DNA of 64,000 nt from Eutypa lata (Eukaryota; Ascomycota; Sordariomycetes; Xylariales; Diatrypaceae): NCBI GenBank assembly GCA_022661535.1, contig JAKULF010000009.1, forward strand, positions 1,426,001 to 1,490,000, given 5' to 3'. Of this stretch, positions 1-11,032 are shown in pieces. Position numbers and translations under genes: made by a program. Position 1 is the first letter of the stretch; every line of letters starts with the position of its first letter. The notes under the pieces were generated by a model. The model searched no databases. It saw nothing but the letters and a program-made list of their open reading frames with translations, and had not been told where the DNA came from.

Positions 1-1634
1 CCTTTCTCCTCAAGCAAGAAAGAACAGTGGTATTACATTCATGTAACTAAGTAAAAAACAATGGCAAAAATGTGAATGAGAGTAAGTAGTAGTATTTTAA
101 AATATAGACGGAAACTTCAAAATAAGGTCAGGATTCAGAGATGTGTTAGTGGGAAGGATTCGCTATTACTTCATCAATTGATGCGGGTATGATATGGAGG
201 GAGGGAGAGGAACAACGGAGGCGGAGCAGAAAAAGAAAAAGAGAAAAAAGGGAAGAAAAAACGTCGACTGGAAAGAAAGGCCTTGTTTTCTCGCCTCAGC
301 TGCAGTTGGTATAGATAGATAGCTGAGACGCTTATCTGGGAAAGAGTTTCAAGAATTTTAAGAACACCGCCGGGACGGAGTAAGGCGCAGCTAACTGCAT
401 GTGCTGTGCTGCGCTATGTTATGTTGTGCTCACTCGCGCTGCTTGGCCGTTTTGAGGGGGGTGATGCAACGATCCCTCGTGGCACGAAACCAACGTTTAC
501 TACTGTAAGGTAGTAATAAGTAAGAGAGGGCAAAAAAGGTCCCCCCACGCCGCGCCAAATCATACCTACCTACCGTACGAGAGGAGGAGCGCTGGGTTAT
601 CTGCGACTGATTGCTGCTGCAGGTAAGTGGTGGTTCGGAAATCCCGTTCGTCAACAACACCCGATGGTCTTCGGGTGCGGTGGATGGTGAGTGGTCGAGT
701 TCGGCGACCTAACGATGGTTAACTATGGCTGCTTACCTATTTCAGAATAGCGGAGAGGATGGAGGGAATCATAGGCAGACATCGATGACCAGGTAGGTGG
801 TTGGTATGTAGGTACATATGTAGCCCTTGATAGCCAAGGATTGGGGAGAAGCGGATCGTAGCTAGTTCATTGGAGCAGATTACGTTTATATTTATTTTAA
901 AACAAAGTTAACAGGTTAATGAACGTACGAGGTTAGCAGTCAATTCGTTCGCCTCGTTTAATTTTATTTCATTTTCATTTTCAAGAGAAACCATAGGTAA
1001 GTAGGTATGTACGTATAAGAGTAGGTTATTTATTGCATTCTCCGTTACTCTCATCAAACTGTCCATGTGCCCTTCCATTTGATGCTTTCCTGCCTTCGGC
1101 GATGATGTGATTGTTATTGCTTTGGGGTAAAAACCCCGATTCCCATTCTTAATCAATAAAAGCGTTCGGTGCTACCGCCTCATTTAAACCCGTTAACGCG
1201 AAGCCCGGGGGAGGCTTATCAGCCAAGCCTCCCTGCGTGAAACCAGATAGATAATCAAATCAATCGGTGAGTTGAGTGTGCTTGTGTAATGTGTACTGCG
1301 TATGCTGTACCTGCTACTGCGCATGTGTATAGTTATCAGTAGGTATGTGTGTGTGTGTGCATGTGAATGAGAGATAAGCCAAGCAAGGTAGGTAAGCTCG
1401 CATCGCATCGAACGCTATTCCACGACGATGATAAACAACCGCAACAGCGATCCTTGACTGACGGATCGACGAACTAACTAACTACCTAGCTAGGGTCCAT
1501 CCATCCCTGCCATTACTAATTAGAGGACCTTAGCTAGTTAGAGTATTATATATTGTACGTAGGTATGGTATTTGGTATATAGGTAGACCAGGCAGTCAAT
1601 CCAGTCCATGTAACAATTTTTTGGGGGGTTGAAC
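1..1634. other. Intergenic, no gene supported
   Basis: No convincing coding region is seen. The stretch has a purine-rich tract around 190-265, a TAGA run near 312-322, a GT microsatellite near 1346-1360 and scattered GTAGGTA motifs. The short open frames here have no codon bias or recognisable motif. Confidence 0.6.
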
Positions 1635-1934
1635 CTAAGCCTTCTCGGTGAACCCCGGCTCCTCCCGGACCGACGACACGCTCGTCATCTGCATGTGGCG
1701 CTTCTGGTCCTCCATGTCGTAGCTCACGCGGCGCTGGAGCGGGAAGGTCGGCTTCCAGCTGTTCGTCCGGGTGATGGCGCGCGCCGCGTCCTTCTCCTGG
1801 TGGGGGCTCGTCGGCTCCGGCGGCGACTTGATGACGGCCGCTGCCGAGGCGAGGTCAAGCTGACGCGGCTGCTCTGGCCGGCGCGCTTGTTGTGTGGAAG
1901 ATGAAGCCGGGCGGTGGGTTAGATCTGACATCAT
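1635..1934 (-). CDS. Small conserved-looking fungal protein, unknown function
   Basis: Single-exon frame of 99 aa. The N-terminal half is Ala/Pro/Ser/Gln-rich and looks disordered. The C-terminal half has the short block RRVSYDMEDQKRHMQM, preceded by TNSWKPTFPLQ. This resembles a compact Arg-Arg-x-Ser-[WY]-x-x-[ED]-Asp-x-Lys-[RH] block that I recall from many small uncharacterised ascomycete proteins; I cannot verify that without a search. The frame is strongly GC-biased compared with its AT-rich flanks, as expected for a real exon. No signal peptide, membrane segment or catalytic motif is visible. Two adjacent Met codons open the frame and I used the first. An antisense frame of similar length over the same bases has low-complexity Arg/Leu composition and was left out. 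Confidence 0.6.
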   Translation of the reverse strand: MMSDLTHRPASSSTQQARRPEQPRQLDLASAAAVIKSPPEPTSPHQEKDAARAITRTNSWKPTFPLQRRVSYDMEDQKRHMQMTSVSSVREEPGFTEKA

Positions 1935-3468
1935 GGCTTTTTTTCTTTTCTTTCGGTCTACTTGCTTGGTGTTTGGTGACAGGCTGATGAGTAAGTGATA
2001 ATGCGGGTCTTAGGTAGGTCGGTAGGTAGGTAGGTACCTAGGTAGGTATTGTATTGTATGTGACCAATACGACAGACAAGCGAGTTCCGCTTCCTCTTCT
2101 CTTGCGCAGTTGGTTAGACGTGATGTATGCAATGTAGTAAGCTGCAACGTATGGTCTTCTTCTCAAGGTCTGATTCTGGGCTGTCTGGTTGGCGGTGACA
2201 GGTTTATTCGAACTTGGAATCTCATCTAAGTAAGCATTGTCTTGGCTTGCTGCTTATGCTTGTTGATATGTGATAGATGGGAATCGTAGTAATAAGTTTC
2301 TGCTAAGTAGATAGGTAGGTAGGTATGTAATGTTACTTAGAATACAGAAGGAAGCTGGGAACCAGTTTGTCTTTTTAAGTAGATCTGGGTCTCTCAACTA
2401 ATTGTACGAACAAGATATCAGGCCGGTTCTTATATGACGAGTCGAACTGGACATCATCAGCAGATATTCTTCAGACTTTAACGTAATGTACCTAATTTGA
2501 TCTCGGCTGGTTTCATTACGAGTCTGGGCCAAGCTGCCTGCATATAACAGCCAAGGTAGCAAACAGCTAATCCAGGTGCCATCCAAAGGTCTAGAGCTCT
2601 ACACTATTGGCACTGGAGTCTGGAGTGTAGGGGAACATTCTGGGGAGCTGCGGGGTAGAGCTCCAGGTAGTTAGATAGATTATTAGTGTGGTGGCACGGA
2701 GCGTTATTTGATGTCACCGTTGACTCAATAGGGCAATTAGGGGAACCCCCTAGGCTGCCTGGAGCGATAAGCACTTATCACTTCCCTATATTCCGTACCT
2801 ATATGGGTGGCAAAACGCGCACCTGCAACCAACCAACTGGAAATGGAAACTCTTCACCTACCTAGGTACCTCACCGATCAGTCGGTATCATACGTACTTA
2901 CGTGCGTCAGGATTACACTTCACTCTCGTCATCAACTCAGGCAGTAAAAAATCGAAAATAGAATGAACCTTTGTCTTTTGACCTCATATTTTCCCCATCA
3001 TCTCGCCGTTAATAATCGCGAACTCTCTATACTCTGTACAAAGTCCACGACTATGATGTCCTCCCGTCGTCCCGCCCCCCCCAGGATTGATGTTCATACA
3101 GCTTCGCGGCACCTTTAGCCAGGCCACCACTATGCCCCGCCTCAGATGCTCTTGATTGTCTTACGATAAAGACAAAATGCGAAAGAAAAGATTTTTTTAC
3201 AACATAACCGTAACTCCCACCACAGGGTCATGCAAAGAAGTAACAATAATAATAGTAATAAAAAAGTCAAAAACTCGTCCAACGCCATCAGCTATGCAAC
3301 GAGTCCAGAATCACTGAGAAAATAGGAGGTGTCGATGCAAAGTCCGTAACAAACGTAAAAATGGGGTATTTCCAGGGAGAAAAAAGAAAAAGCATCAAGC
3401 CTTCCATGTATTCTGAGAAAGATGTTCAAGAATGAGAAACTGAGTCCTGACAAAGCTGTTTCATTTCA
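1935..3468. other. Intergenic, no gene supported
   Basis: Contains a dense block of TAGG units at about 2012-2047 and another near 2311-2327, but no supported gene. The right end should hold the 3' untranslated region of the FHA gene, which is read from the minus strand. Confidence 0.6.
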
Positions 3469-5079
3469 TTATGGGGTCTTGGGTTTCTTCCAATAGTATT
3501 GCTAATTTCTGTTAGTCTTGGTTCTGGGGGTTGGTTCTCGACTCAGGACATGATGTCGAGGTGAGTTACAACATACCTTATGCTGCTTTCTGCAAGCTCT
3601 TAAGCTAGGTTTTCTTAAACCATCGGTTACAGCAACGCGGCGCGACTCGTCAGTGTCGTGCTCTGGGATATAGTAATATTCGCTTTCAAGGGGTTTTCCA
3701 GCCGCATCTTTGCCATGGCGTGCAATAACCCCGATGCAGCGTGTTGCTTCGATGATTCGGCGAAGGTCGTTTTTGTTGAGATCCTTCTTCTCCTCGGTTG
3801 GGAGGTTATTCATTATGCCCGTCAATGGGTTCGACGAAAGCCGGGAGAATGCTAGCTGGTTTACGACGTGGTTGAGTACGGCATCTTGGTCAACTTTAGG
3901 GTTGATCGGTGCTTCGGGTTCCACAGACGGCTTGGCCGTGGAGGTCTCCGAAGTCTCCTGGAATGGCTGTCTTGGCGACTCGGCGGTGGCGGTGAATGCA
4001 GCGAGGCGGTTAGAGATGTTGGCGCCGAACGGACCAAAGGAGTGAATAATGGGATCGTTTTCTTCGTCGGGATCTTCATCTTCTGGGTCGCTGAGGTCAC
4101 TCGAGAAGCTATTCGTGATTTCTGTCTGAGCAAATGAAACCTCGGGATCATGAGTCTGCTGGGGCAATTCCTCCTCGTCAACAACAGGGTCTTCATAGAT
4201 CTGGACAGGTTCGCTTGGCTCGCGAGTGGACAATAAAGCATCTAAACTGGACGAAGACGACTTGTTGGCTGGTGTGGGTGACACTGGAGATTGGATACGC
4301 GTTTGTCTCCGAAGTGGGCTGGATGGAAGCAGTTCTGAACCCGGACCGCTAGCACGGGGCCTGGACCGCGGTGAATCATCCCATGAAGAGTCCGAGAGGT
4401 TCGCAATCGACTCATGGCGATCCTTCTTAGGCCAATGCACCAGAACTCGGGCGTCCTGCACATCTAGCATAATCTCAGCACTCTCCGTCTCTGACGTGAA
4501 AGTGTCCCCTTTTCCCAGTTCCCAAGTTTTGCCCTGGCAATGCAGTTTCAGTCCGTTCCAACCGTTGCATATAATCTCAACTTTGTTCGGCTCAAGCGGT
4601 GATGAAGCGGGAATATAGCGTGCTTTGACGTGGATGCGTGAGACGTGACGGTTGGCTGTCAGCTGGTAATGGGAGGAGTTGCTCGACCGTCCCATCAGAA
4701 GCATTTCACCGTTCTCATTGAGCTCGACCGAGGGCACTGCCGACAAGGGAGCTCTCTCCGATACGGATGACTGTGTTCGTACTAGAGTAGGCCTCGAGGC
4801 CTGGTTACGTGCAGGAGAAGACGAGAGGATGCCAGTGCTTGATGTTGGAAGCGGCGTGGGATATTTGAGGAAGAGATTCGAACCGACTGGCCCTTCTATG
4901 GCTTGTCTCTTGCTTGGCCGAGGGAGTCCTGGCGAAGAGGAGAGTGGTTCGAAAGGTGGGAGGAGTGAAGGGGCAGGACGCTTGGTGCCAGCCATGCTAG
5001 ATGGAGAGGAGCCAGATGCAACAGGAGGCAGTGTAGGCTCTACTTCCTCCATGTTTCTTCTCTGCGGTGATGAGTTCAT
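3469..5079 (-). CDS. FHA-domain protein, Tos4/Plm2-like
   Basis: Two exons: 5079-3577 and 3501-3469, joined over a 75-bp GT-AG intron (3502-3576). The spliced protein is 511 aa and ends YYWKKPKTP. Reading through the intron gives an unrelated tail instead. The start is the Met at 5079; the open frame upstream of it looks like 5' leader. Residues about 118-215 form an FHA domain, with MGRSS near 129-133, SRIH near 147-150 and NGWNG near 172-176. FHA domains bind phosphothreonine peptides. The rest is Ser/Pro-rich and acidic. The final 60 residues (YYYIPEHDTDE, then GLRKPSLRACRKQHK) form a basic conserved-looking block that I associate with fungal Tos4-type nuclear proteins, which act in G1/S and replication-stress gene control in yeast. 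The FHA call is firm; the Tos4 orthology is a recollection. Confidence 0.8.
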
Positions 5080-7158
5080 GGTGGTTATAGACTGAATGGC
5101 ATACCAATGAAAGACCAGTTTCAGTCTGTCAGTCTTATTTCTGTGCGAGGATAAACTTTTTTTTTGATCCGCAGAAAGATGTACGTTGCAAAATTCAATG
5201 CAAGTAGAAGGTATCACACGCACATATGCACGCACGTCCTGCACTGGCTTAGAATGAGTTAGTGGAGTGGGTGGGCTCTGCAGCGCGTCTCTTTGGATGC
5301 GCGGTGCGCGTGTCTTAGTCGTGTGCCTTTAATAGGACCCCTCTCTATTCAGGTCTAGCTCCGAGTCCGATCTGCTTCCTCCTGGGCAAGTTCTTATAGA
5401 GAAAAGATTACAATATGAATAAAGAGGGTAGGTTTGCAAATATTAGAATAAACAAATGATCTAGTGAATATTATAATTTTCCCAGTTGTTCTTTTTTGAA
5501 GGTCTGCAAAAGTGGCCGGGTTGGACTGGAGGTACGAGGCCTGTGGGAGAGAAAAAGAGACCAGAAAGAGAGACCACACGCACTTACATGTAATAGCAAA
5601 TCCTACACTTAAAGCTTGGGACGGGGCTTGGTTTTAAAAGACATCAGATAAGGTCCAAGACGCGATCTGAAAAAAAGTCGCGGCTATGGGGCCCCGGCTA
5701 AAAAAAAAACGCGTTCTTAATCTGAGGGCCCGTGTTCCTCCAGTCGTTACCATTACAGGCTCTTCAGCACATGCTTCAGTGGACCTCAATGCTATTTTCA
5801 GCGCTTCGACCGCTGTAATTATGCAAGTCAGATTCCTACTACGCATTAAATGTACGGGTATTGAATTGAATGGGTGGATTTATGAACTCCATATGTACCT
5901 CTAGAGCGTAGACTAATTGGGTATTCTATGTAGCCTGGTCAATTAAAGCTAGAAGTAGTTAATAGATCTGGGTATTCACTCCCTCACATCATAGATCGGG
6001 ATGAACAATATGAATGTCTAAGATTTGACATCTTAACTGGCACATTGTTCACATTGTATTTCGAGTCTTAAAAGTCTTACAGATATCTAGAGTAACAGAT
6101 GTTAATTGATTACCTTTCGGAATCTATGTGGTTAGTTGTACAATGGCATTCATGCAATTCCAACCCCTTTACATGATGCATTAGTCGGGAGCTCCTTCAT
6201 TAGAGGTTTGCCCCACGGGCTTGACAATGACGACAGTTGCGGTTGGGAAATGCACCAACCCAGTCTGCCAGCATTCTTCTTACAAGAGGATGAAGAGTCC
6301 AACTATAGGGTCCAACTGTAGGTAGATCCATATCACTGGAATAATTGAATTGCACGGATCAGGAAAAATGTTTGCATGTATTCAAGTTTAGTATTATGCA
6401 GTGATGATATGTATTATTGAATACCTACTACATAATGTAGATTTATACAGACATGATCAAAATCCCACCAATAAATTCTATGTACGCCGGACATAACTAA
6501 TAAGAGCTGGAATACCTGTTAACTACCTACCTACCTACTACCCCTCTTCAACATCACCATTCCACCAGCCCGGCTTCAACCGGTTCGGTTCAAATGGAAT
6601 GGTTGGCGGAGCCCGCGCTTTCAACACGATCTACCTATTCTCAACAAGCACCTCCAGCCTCCTCTCACATGCATACAGACGCGTTTTGTCTCCACCACGA
6701 CGCCAGAAGGAAAAAAAAAAAATCACCACGCATGCGGTTAACTTGAGGCACTACGATATGCATTGTAGCAAAATTTTCTCTTTATCTGTGTACTTGAGAA
6801 CTACAGATAAGAAAAACATTCATATACCTAAGGGATAATAACTATTTAGATTACATAAAGAGAGGAGCTTTGGGTATCATTTACTTTGCTGGCCTCCCGA
6901 CGATGCAACAACATGCATGCGAGCCGCATTCCAAAAAAGAAAACTACCAACTAAACTCCCGCATCGTGGAAAAAAAGCCAATGAGATCATAGAGAGACAA
7001 GAAGGGTGCAGGAAGGTGTCGAAACCTGCTAATCGGAGTAAAATACGGTGTACAATAAGTAGGTAGGTAGCTGAGCAGTCGTGTAACTAGAATGCTGCAT
7101 ATACTACGTGTCGAGAGGGAAAAAAGGAAACTAGTGGCTGTGTCTATAATGGGTCGTA

Positions 7159-7200
<42 letters not shown>

Positions 7201-7342
7201 TGAAAACTCGTGATGACGTCGGTTCGCGTGCGGACTACCTAGGCATATTTGCTAGGTAATTATAGTCGGAGCTATGTAGCTGACGTGGCGTAGCATGAAG
7301 GAAACTTGCTGTCCTCGCCAGGGAGCACTACACTACCCTACC
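5080..7342. other. Intergenic, no gene supported
   Basis: Begins with the 5' leader of the FHA gene, where an in-frame open stretch back to 5244 has no stop but also no conserved look. The remainder is AT-rich, with a run of A at 5700-5709, a CTAC repeat near 6524-6538 and the hexanucleotide repeat listed separately. Short frames on both strands look random. Confidence 0.55.
7153..7200. repeat. Hexanucleotide tandem repeat, GTCGTG unit
   Basis: About eight near-perfect copies of a six-base unit, with one variant at the left end (GTCGTA). It lies about 140 bp past the stop of the RhoGAP-like gene, in its probable 3' untranslated region. Confidence 0.85.
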
Positions 7343-9382
7343 CTACCACGCGGCCCTACTAATCCTCTTGGACTCCTTCTGGTCCATCCGCAGCATATCG
7401 ACGTACTCGGTGCGCTTCCGGATGAGGAAGGCGAGGGCCAGTATGAAGTCCGTCTCGTGCTTCTCGGACGAGACGTGCATCAGCGGCTTCAGGACGCAGG
7501 CGGCGAGCCGCTCGGCCGTCATGTCATTGTGCTCGGCGGCGGCGGCGACGTCGGCCCAGAGGTTGAGGAGGAGCTTGAAGAGGGACCGGGCCGGGCCCCG
7601 GATCGCGCCCAGCGCCTCCTCCCAGAAGTCGATGCACTGCTCCCACCGGGTCCCCCTCGACCCCGCCACCAGCGCCTGCCTCGAGAGCGACACCCACCGC
7701 CGCGCCGCCGACTCCGAGACCAGCGGCTTCGGCAGCTGCGCCAGGAAGAGCAGCACGAGGTCGGCGGCGTCGTGGACGCCGAACCGGTCCCAGTCCACGT
7801 CGTCGCCGTAGGCGGGGGCGCGGCTGAACGCCTCCTTGAGCTGCTGCACGCGCCGGGGGTCTCCCGGCTCCGCGAAGATCCCGGGCGCCTCGACCCCGCC
7901 CTCCTGCTTGATGTACAGGCACGACTTCTGGATGCAGAGCGGGTACTCGCGGCGCGACGCCCGCCCGCCACCGCTGTGGTGCGTCTTCGCCGTGCCCTTG
8001 GCCACCTGGATGCTCTTCTGCAGCGGGACGCCGAAGACGGCCCCGTCCGTGCTCTCGTCCGTGCCCATCAGCAGCTGGTCGATCTCCACATTCCACATCG
8101 GGAGTTTCTTGAACGTCACGGAGAGGCGCCGGCTGCCTCGCCGCACCAGGCTGCCCTGGAGCACCGGCGTCGAGGGACGCACGTCGGCCGACGGCCTGGA
8201 TCCCGGAACGGCGCCGCCGCCACCGCCGCCGGGTAGGTAGTTTGCGGCTGCTGTGGCAGGCCTCTCGCTAGAGTTCTTCCGCACGCTGCCTAGGATCTTG
8301 CTGAAACGCGAGCTCTTCGGCGTCGGCGGCGATGCTGACCCTTGGCTGGACTCTTGGCTGGATTCTTGGCTTCCGGTGATAAACTCGGTAACGGCGCCGA
8401 AGTGGCTGTCCGTCGGTGACCCGGTCGGTGTCTCGGCTGGTAATATCATGCTACGGCGTGCAAGCTCGAGCCTCTTCACATCCTTCGGTGGTGGCGTGGG
8501 TGGTCGGCTCGGGGACCCCGTAGATTCCTCTTCTATAATGTCGTCGATCGGGTGAATGCCGTACTCCGCGTTCCTCGCTATAGCATCCTTCAACGTTTTG
8601 ACAACGGGTTCGTTGTATAGTCCAATAGCGCTGTCTGGCGAGTCTCCGACGTAGGCTCCAAACAGCTCGTTCTCTCCCATATATGCGCCCTGGTCGGCCG
8701 TATACTCCTCTTCCGTCCCGCTAATGATTGCCTCGGCGTAGTTCTTCAAACTCATCATATACTCGTGAAGGGCGCTCTCGAACCCCCTCCTCTCGAATTC
8801 CTTAGCCAACCTCATTCGCAGCGAGCCTAGCTCTCCTATTATCCGGGAAACGTCCTCGATAGTGCTGTAGCCATAACCAATCTCATCCGTTTCATCCCCT
8901 TCTATGTCGTATGTTGATGTTGCGTCTCGAATCGTTGTTCTGTCCCATATAGCTGTTAGTGTATGATGCATGTACACTTGGGGGTAGGGTACGTACGCCT
9001 CGACCAGATCTAACGCCAGCCCAATGATGGCGCGATGTGCCTCGAGAGCTGGTCTAAACCTTGAGGAAGCTTTCCTTCCTCTAGCAGCCCACAGTTTCCT
9101 CTTCTCTTGTCTGGATAGGTCGCCCCTGTTGAGGCTCGAAAAACAGTCATCGAGTTCTTCCACCACCTTGCAGCAATGGTCTAGCACGGTTGGCGTCTGC
9201 GCCGCCAGCGGCGTGGGGAATAACTCGGTATCCTCCTTCAGTAGGTTGAGAACGCTCTGGAGCGAATGTAGTTCCCTTGAGATGCCGTCCACGTCTGCTC
9301 GTGCCTCCCTAACCTCTCTCACAAATCCGTTGAGGACTAACGAGGTCTTCGCTATATCATTCCCCAGAGTGATGCAGTCCAT
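7343..9382 (-). CDS. RhoGAP-fold protein with degenerate active site
   Basis: Single exon, 679 aa. Residues 1-130 look like the alpha-helical N-terminal module found at the start of many fungal NLR-type and signalling proteins (MDCITLGNDIAKTSLVLNGF onward). Residues about 285-420 are Ser/Pro/Gly-rich linker. Residues about 448-665 match a RhoGAP fold, with FGVPLQKS at 450-457, a GIF element at 501-503, LFLAQLPKPL near 545-554 and the final helical part to about 665. In active RhoGAPs the GIF element is followed by the catalytic arginine finger; here residue 504 is Ala. The Lys and Arg expected in the LKTFLRELP-type helix are replaced by Leu and Ala. GTPase-activating activity is therefore doubtful and a binding or scaffold role is possible. 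The 3' half is very GC-rich, which creates long antisense shadow frames. The fold call is made from motif order only. Confidence 0.75.
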   Translation of the reverse strand: MDCITLGNDIAKTSLVLNGFVREVREARADVDGISRELHSLQSVLNLLKEDTELFPTPLAAQTPTVLDHCCKVVEELDDCFSSLNRGDLSRQEKRKLWAARGRKASSRFRPALEAHRAIIGLALDLVEAYVPYPQVYMHHTLTAIWDRTTIRDATSTYDIEGDETDEIGYGYSTIEDVSRIIGELGSLRMRLAKEFERRGFESALHEYMMSLKNYAEAIISGTEEEYTADQGAYMGENELFGAYVGDSPDSAIGLYNEPVVKTLKDAIARNAEYGIHPIDDIIEEESTGSPSRPPTPPPKDVKRLELARRSMILPAETPTGSPTDSHFGAVTEFITGSQESSQESSQGSASPPTPKSSRFSKILGSVRKNSSERPATAAANYLPGGGGGGAVPGSRPSADVRPSTPVLQGSLVRRGSRRLSVTFKKLPMWNVEIDQLLMGTDESTDGAVFGVPLQKSIQVAKGTAKTHHSGGGRASRREYPLCIQKSCLYIKQEGGVEAPGIFAEPGDPRRVQQLKEAFSRAPAYGDDVDWDRFGVHDAADLVLLFLAQLPKPLVSESAARRWVSLSRQALVAGSRGTRWEQCIDFWEEALGAIRGPARSLFKLLLNLWADVAAAAEHNDMTAERLAACVLKPLMHVSSEKHETDFILALAFLIRKRTEYVDMLRMDQKESKRISRAAW

Positions 9383-10465
9383 CGTGATCGACCTACACCA
9401 CGACCAAGTTAGCTTCTAGAATTACGGCTAGAGCGCCTAATACAAGCAGCGACATACAAGTACTCCATTATCGGTTGCGCGTAGAGGGAGGGCTTTTCCG
9501 ATTTAAGAGACTAACATGAAGAACGAACAGAAAGAGAGGAGGGGTTTACTAACATTATCATTTCTCCGGCGAGAGGGGGATTGATATTGATGTGTCTATA
9601 ACTATTGTTTGCTCACAGGGATCCGACAACGGTGAAGCCGAGACCCTCGTCACCTTGCGTACATGGGTTTGCTAAGATATATTCGCTTCCTTCGACTGCC
9701 GTCGGTTTCTTGTTACGATAGTTATGGACCAAACCACAAAAGGTAAACCTGCAGATAGGTAGATGCAGGAGTCGTACGGGCTTCGTTTGCACCACAAGGC
9801 AATTATTAATTAGTTGCGCCAATTAAGGTGTGATGGCGGAACGCTCAGGCCTACTGTTTGTTTGAGATCGTCACCTAGTTCTTAATTCCCGAGATATTTC
9901 AATCCTAGACCGCGGCATGGCAGCGTGAGGGCAAGAGAATTCGTACATACTTATGTATAAACGGACAGGTGATCCCTTGGGATCTTCTCCGAACTAGGGA
10001 CCCCTTGATCCTTATTAAGAGGGGCTCTTTGTATGCTGCGTTACAGCCCCCAGCAAACTGCTCCCCACCTGCCCACCAACTAGATAGCCATGTACAATAC
10101 ATATCTCATCGTCCCGTGTGCATTGAAACAAGTAGTTTACCTACTACCCATTAGCGTTTTAATAGGCAATGCGACAGAGAGAATGCAACACGACAAGAAT
10201 CGGATGGTCAGTCGGACCAACATTGGTAGCACGAAGATATTTCTGGACCTCACTTGCATGACAATATCACCTACAGAATGCCTCAAGGCTTCGAGCCTTT
10301 CACCAGACACTACATATCATATATATGTATGTATCATACTTCATACGCCTCTTACCTACATACATATGTATGTACATGACCTCTCACGTATCGGACGGGA
10401 GCTATGACCTCCAGACGCCCCAGTGTTACAGTGGATTCCTAATCGGGAATCTGTGGTCTGCTGGG
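9383..10465. other. Promoter side of the RhoGAP-like gene, otherwise empty
   Basis: No gene supported. It should hold the promoter and leader of the RhoGAP-like gene. The right part is AT-rich with ATAT/TACATA simple sequence near 10318-10378. Confidence 0.6.
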
Positions 10466-10475
10466 GGCCTTTGGC

Positions 10476-10525
10476 GGCCCAGTTAGCTGGACCTGGTCGA
10501 ATCGTTAATTCGTCCGCGTCTAGCC
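10476..10525 (+). repeat. Left terminal inverted repeat of the element
   Basis: Fifty-base arm beginning GGCCCAGTTAGCTGG; it pairs with 10974-11023 with two mismatches. Confidence 0.9.
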
Positions 10526-10973
10526 GCTTTCGGAAAATATATCGTCGATACCTCATCTCCCCCAGGAATCTTTTATGCCTAGTGACCAAGGGTGCGCTGG
10601 GGTGGTACTTACACCTTTAACATACGGGCCACTTTGTTGCACCCCCCACCTATCTTTCACTTCCACTTCTACCACTTACCACTTACCTACGTACATCGTA
10701 GCGCCGTCGTCGTCAGCCACATAGCATGAGGTATATAGTACCACTACAGCTGCGCCATAGCTGAGCCACAGCTGCTATACATACCTTAAAAAGGGGCTCG
10801 TTGCTCTTTAAGCTTAAGTGTGGTGATAGTTAAGTGTAGCAATGATGGTGCTTGTGTATATAGGTTCATGATGGTGGTAGGGAAAATTGGTATGGCAAAA
10901 GTACTACCCTTGTACCTTGGCATGCGCGCGAATGTGCTTGATATTAGTGATTATCAATGGGTTTGCCATAAAG

Positions 10974-11023
10974 GGTTAGACGCGGACGAATTAACAATTC
11001 GACCAGGTCCAGCTAACTGGGCC
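10974..11023 (-). repeat. Right terminal inverted repeat of the element
   Basis: Fifty-base arm ending CCAGCTAACTGGGCC, followed at once by the right 9-bp target duplication at 11024-11032. Confidence 0.9.
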
Positions 11024-11032
11024 GGCCTTTGG

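Larger units (their letters stand above)
10475..11023. mobile_element. Non-autonomous Mutator-like DNA transposon (MITE-type)
   Basis: The two ends, 10476-10525 and 10974-11023, are inverted copies of one another with 48 of 50 bases matching. Directly outside lie two identical 9-bp direct repeats, GGCCTTTGG, at 10466-10474 and 11024-11032. Long terminal inverted repeats with 9-bp target duplications are the hallmark of Mutator-like elements. The inside is about 450 bp and has no transposase. A 112-aa frame crosses the right end but includes repeat sequence and is not a convincing gene. Near-identity of the ends and an intact duplication argue for fairly recent insertion. It interrupts no gene that I can see. 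Superfamily assignment is inferred from duplication length and terminal repeat length. Confidence 0.85.

Noticed and set aside
7295..8236. A 313-aa plus-strand frame over the RhoGAP-like gene
   Set aside because: It is antisense to a very GC-rich exon and made mostly of Arg, Pro, Leu and Gly; the minus-strand frame has the domain.
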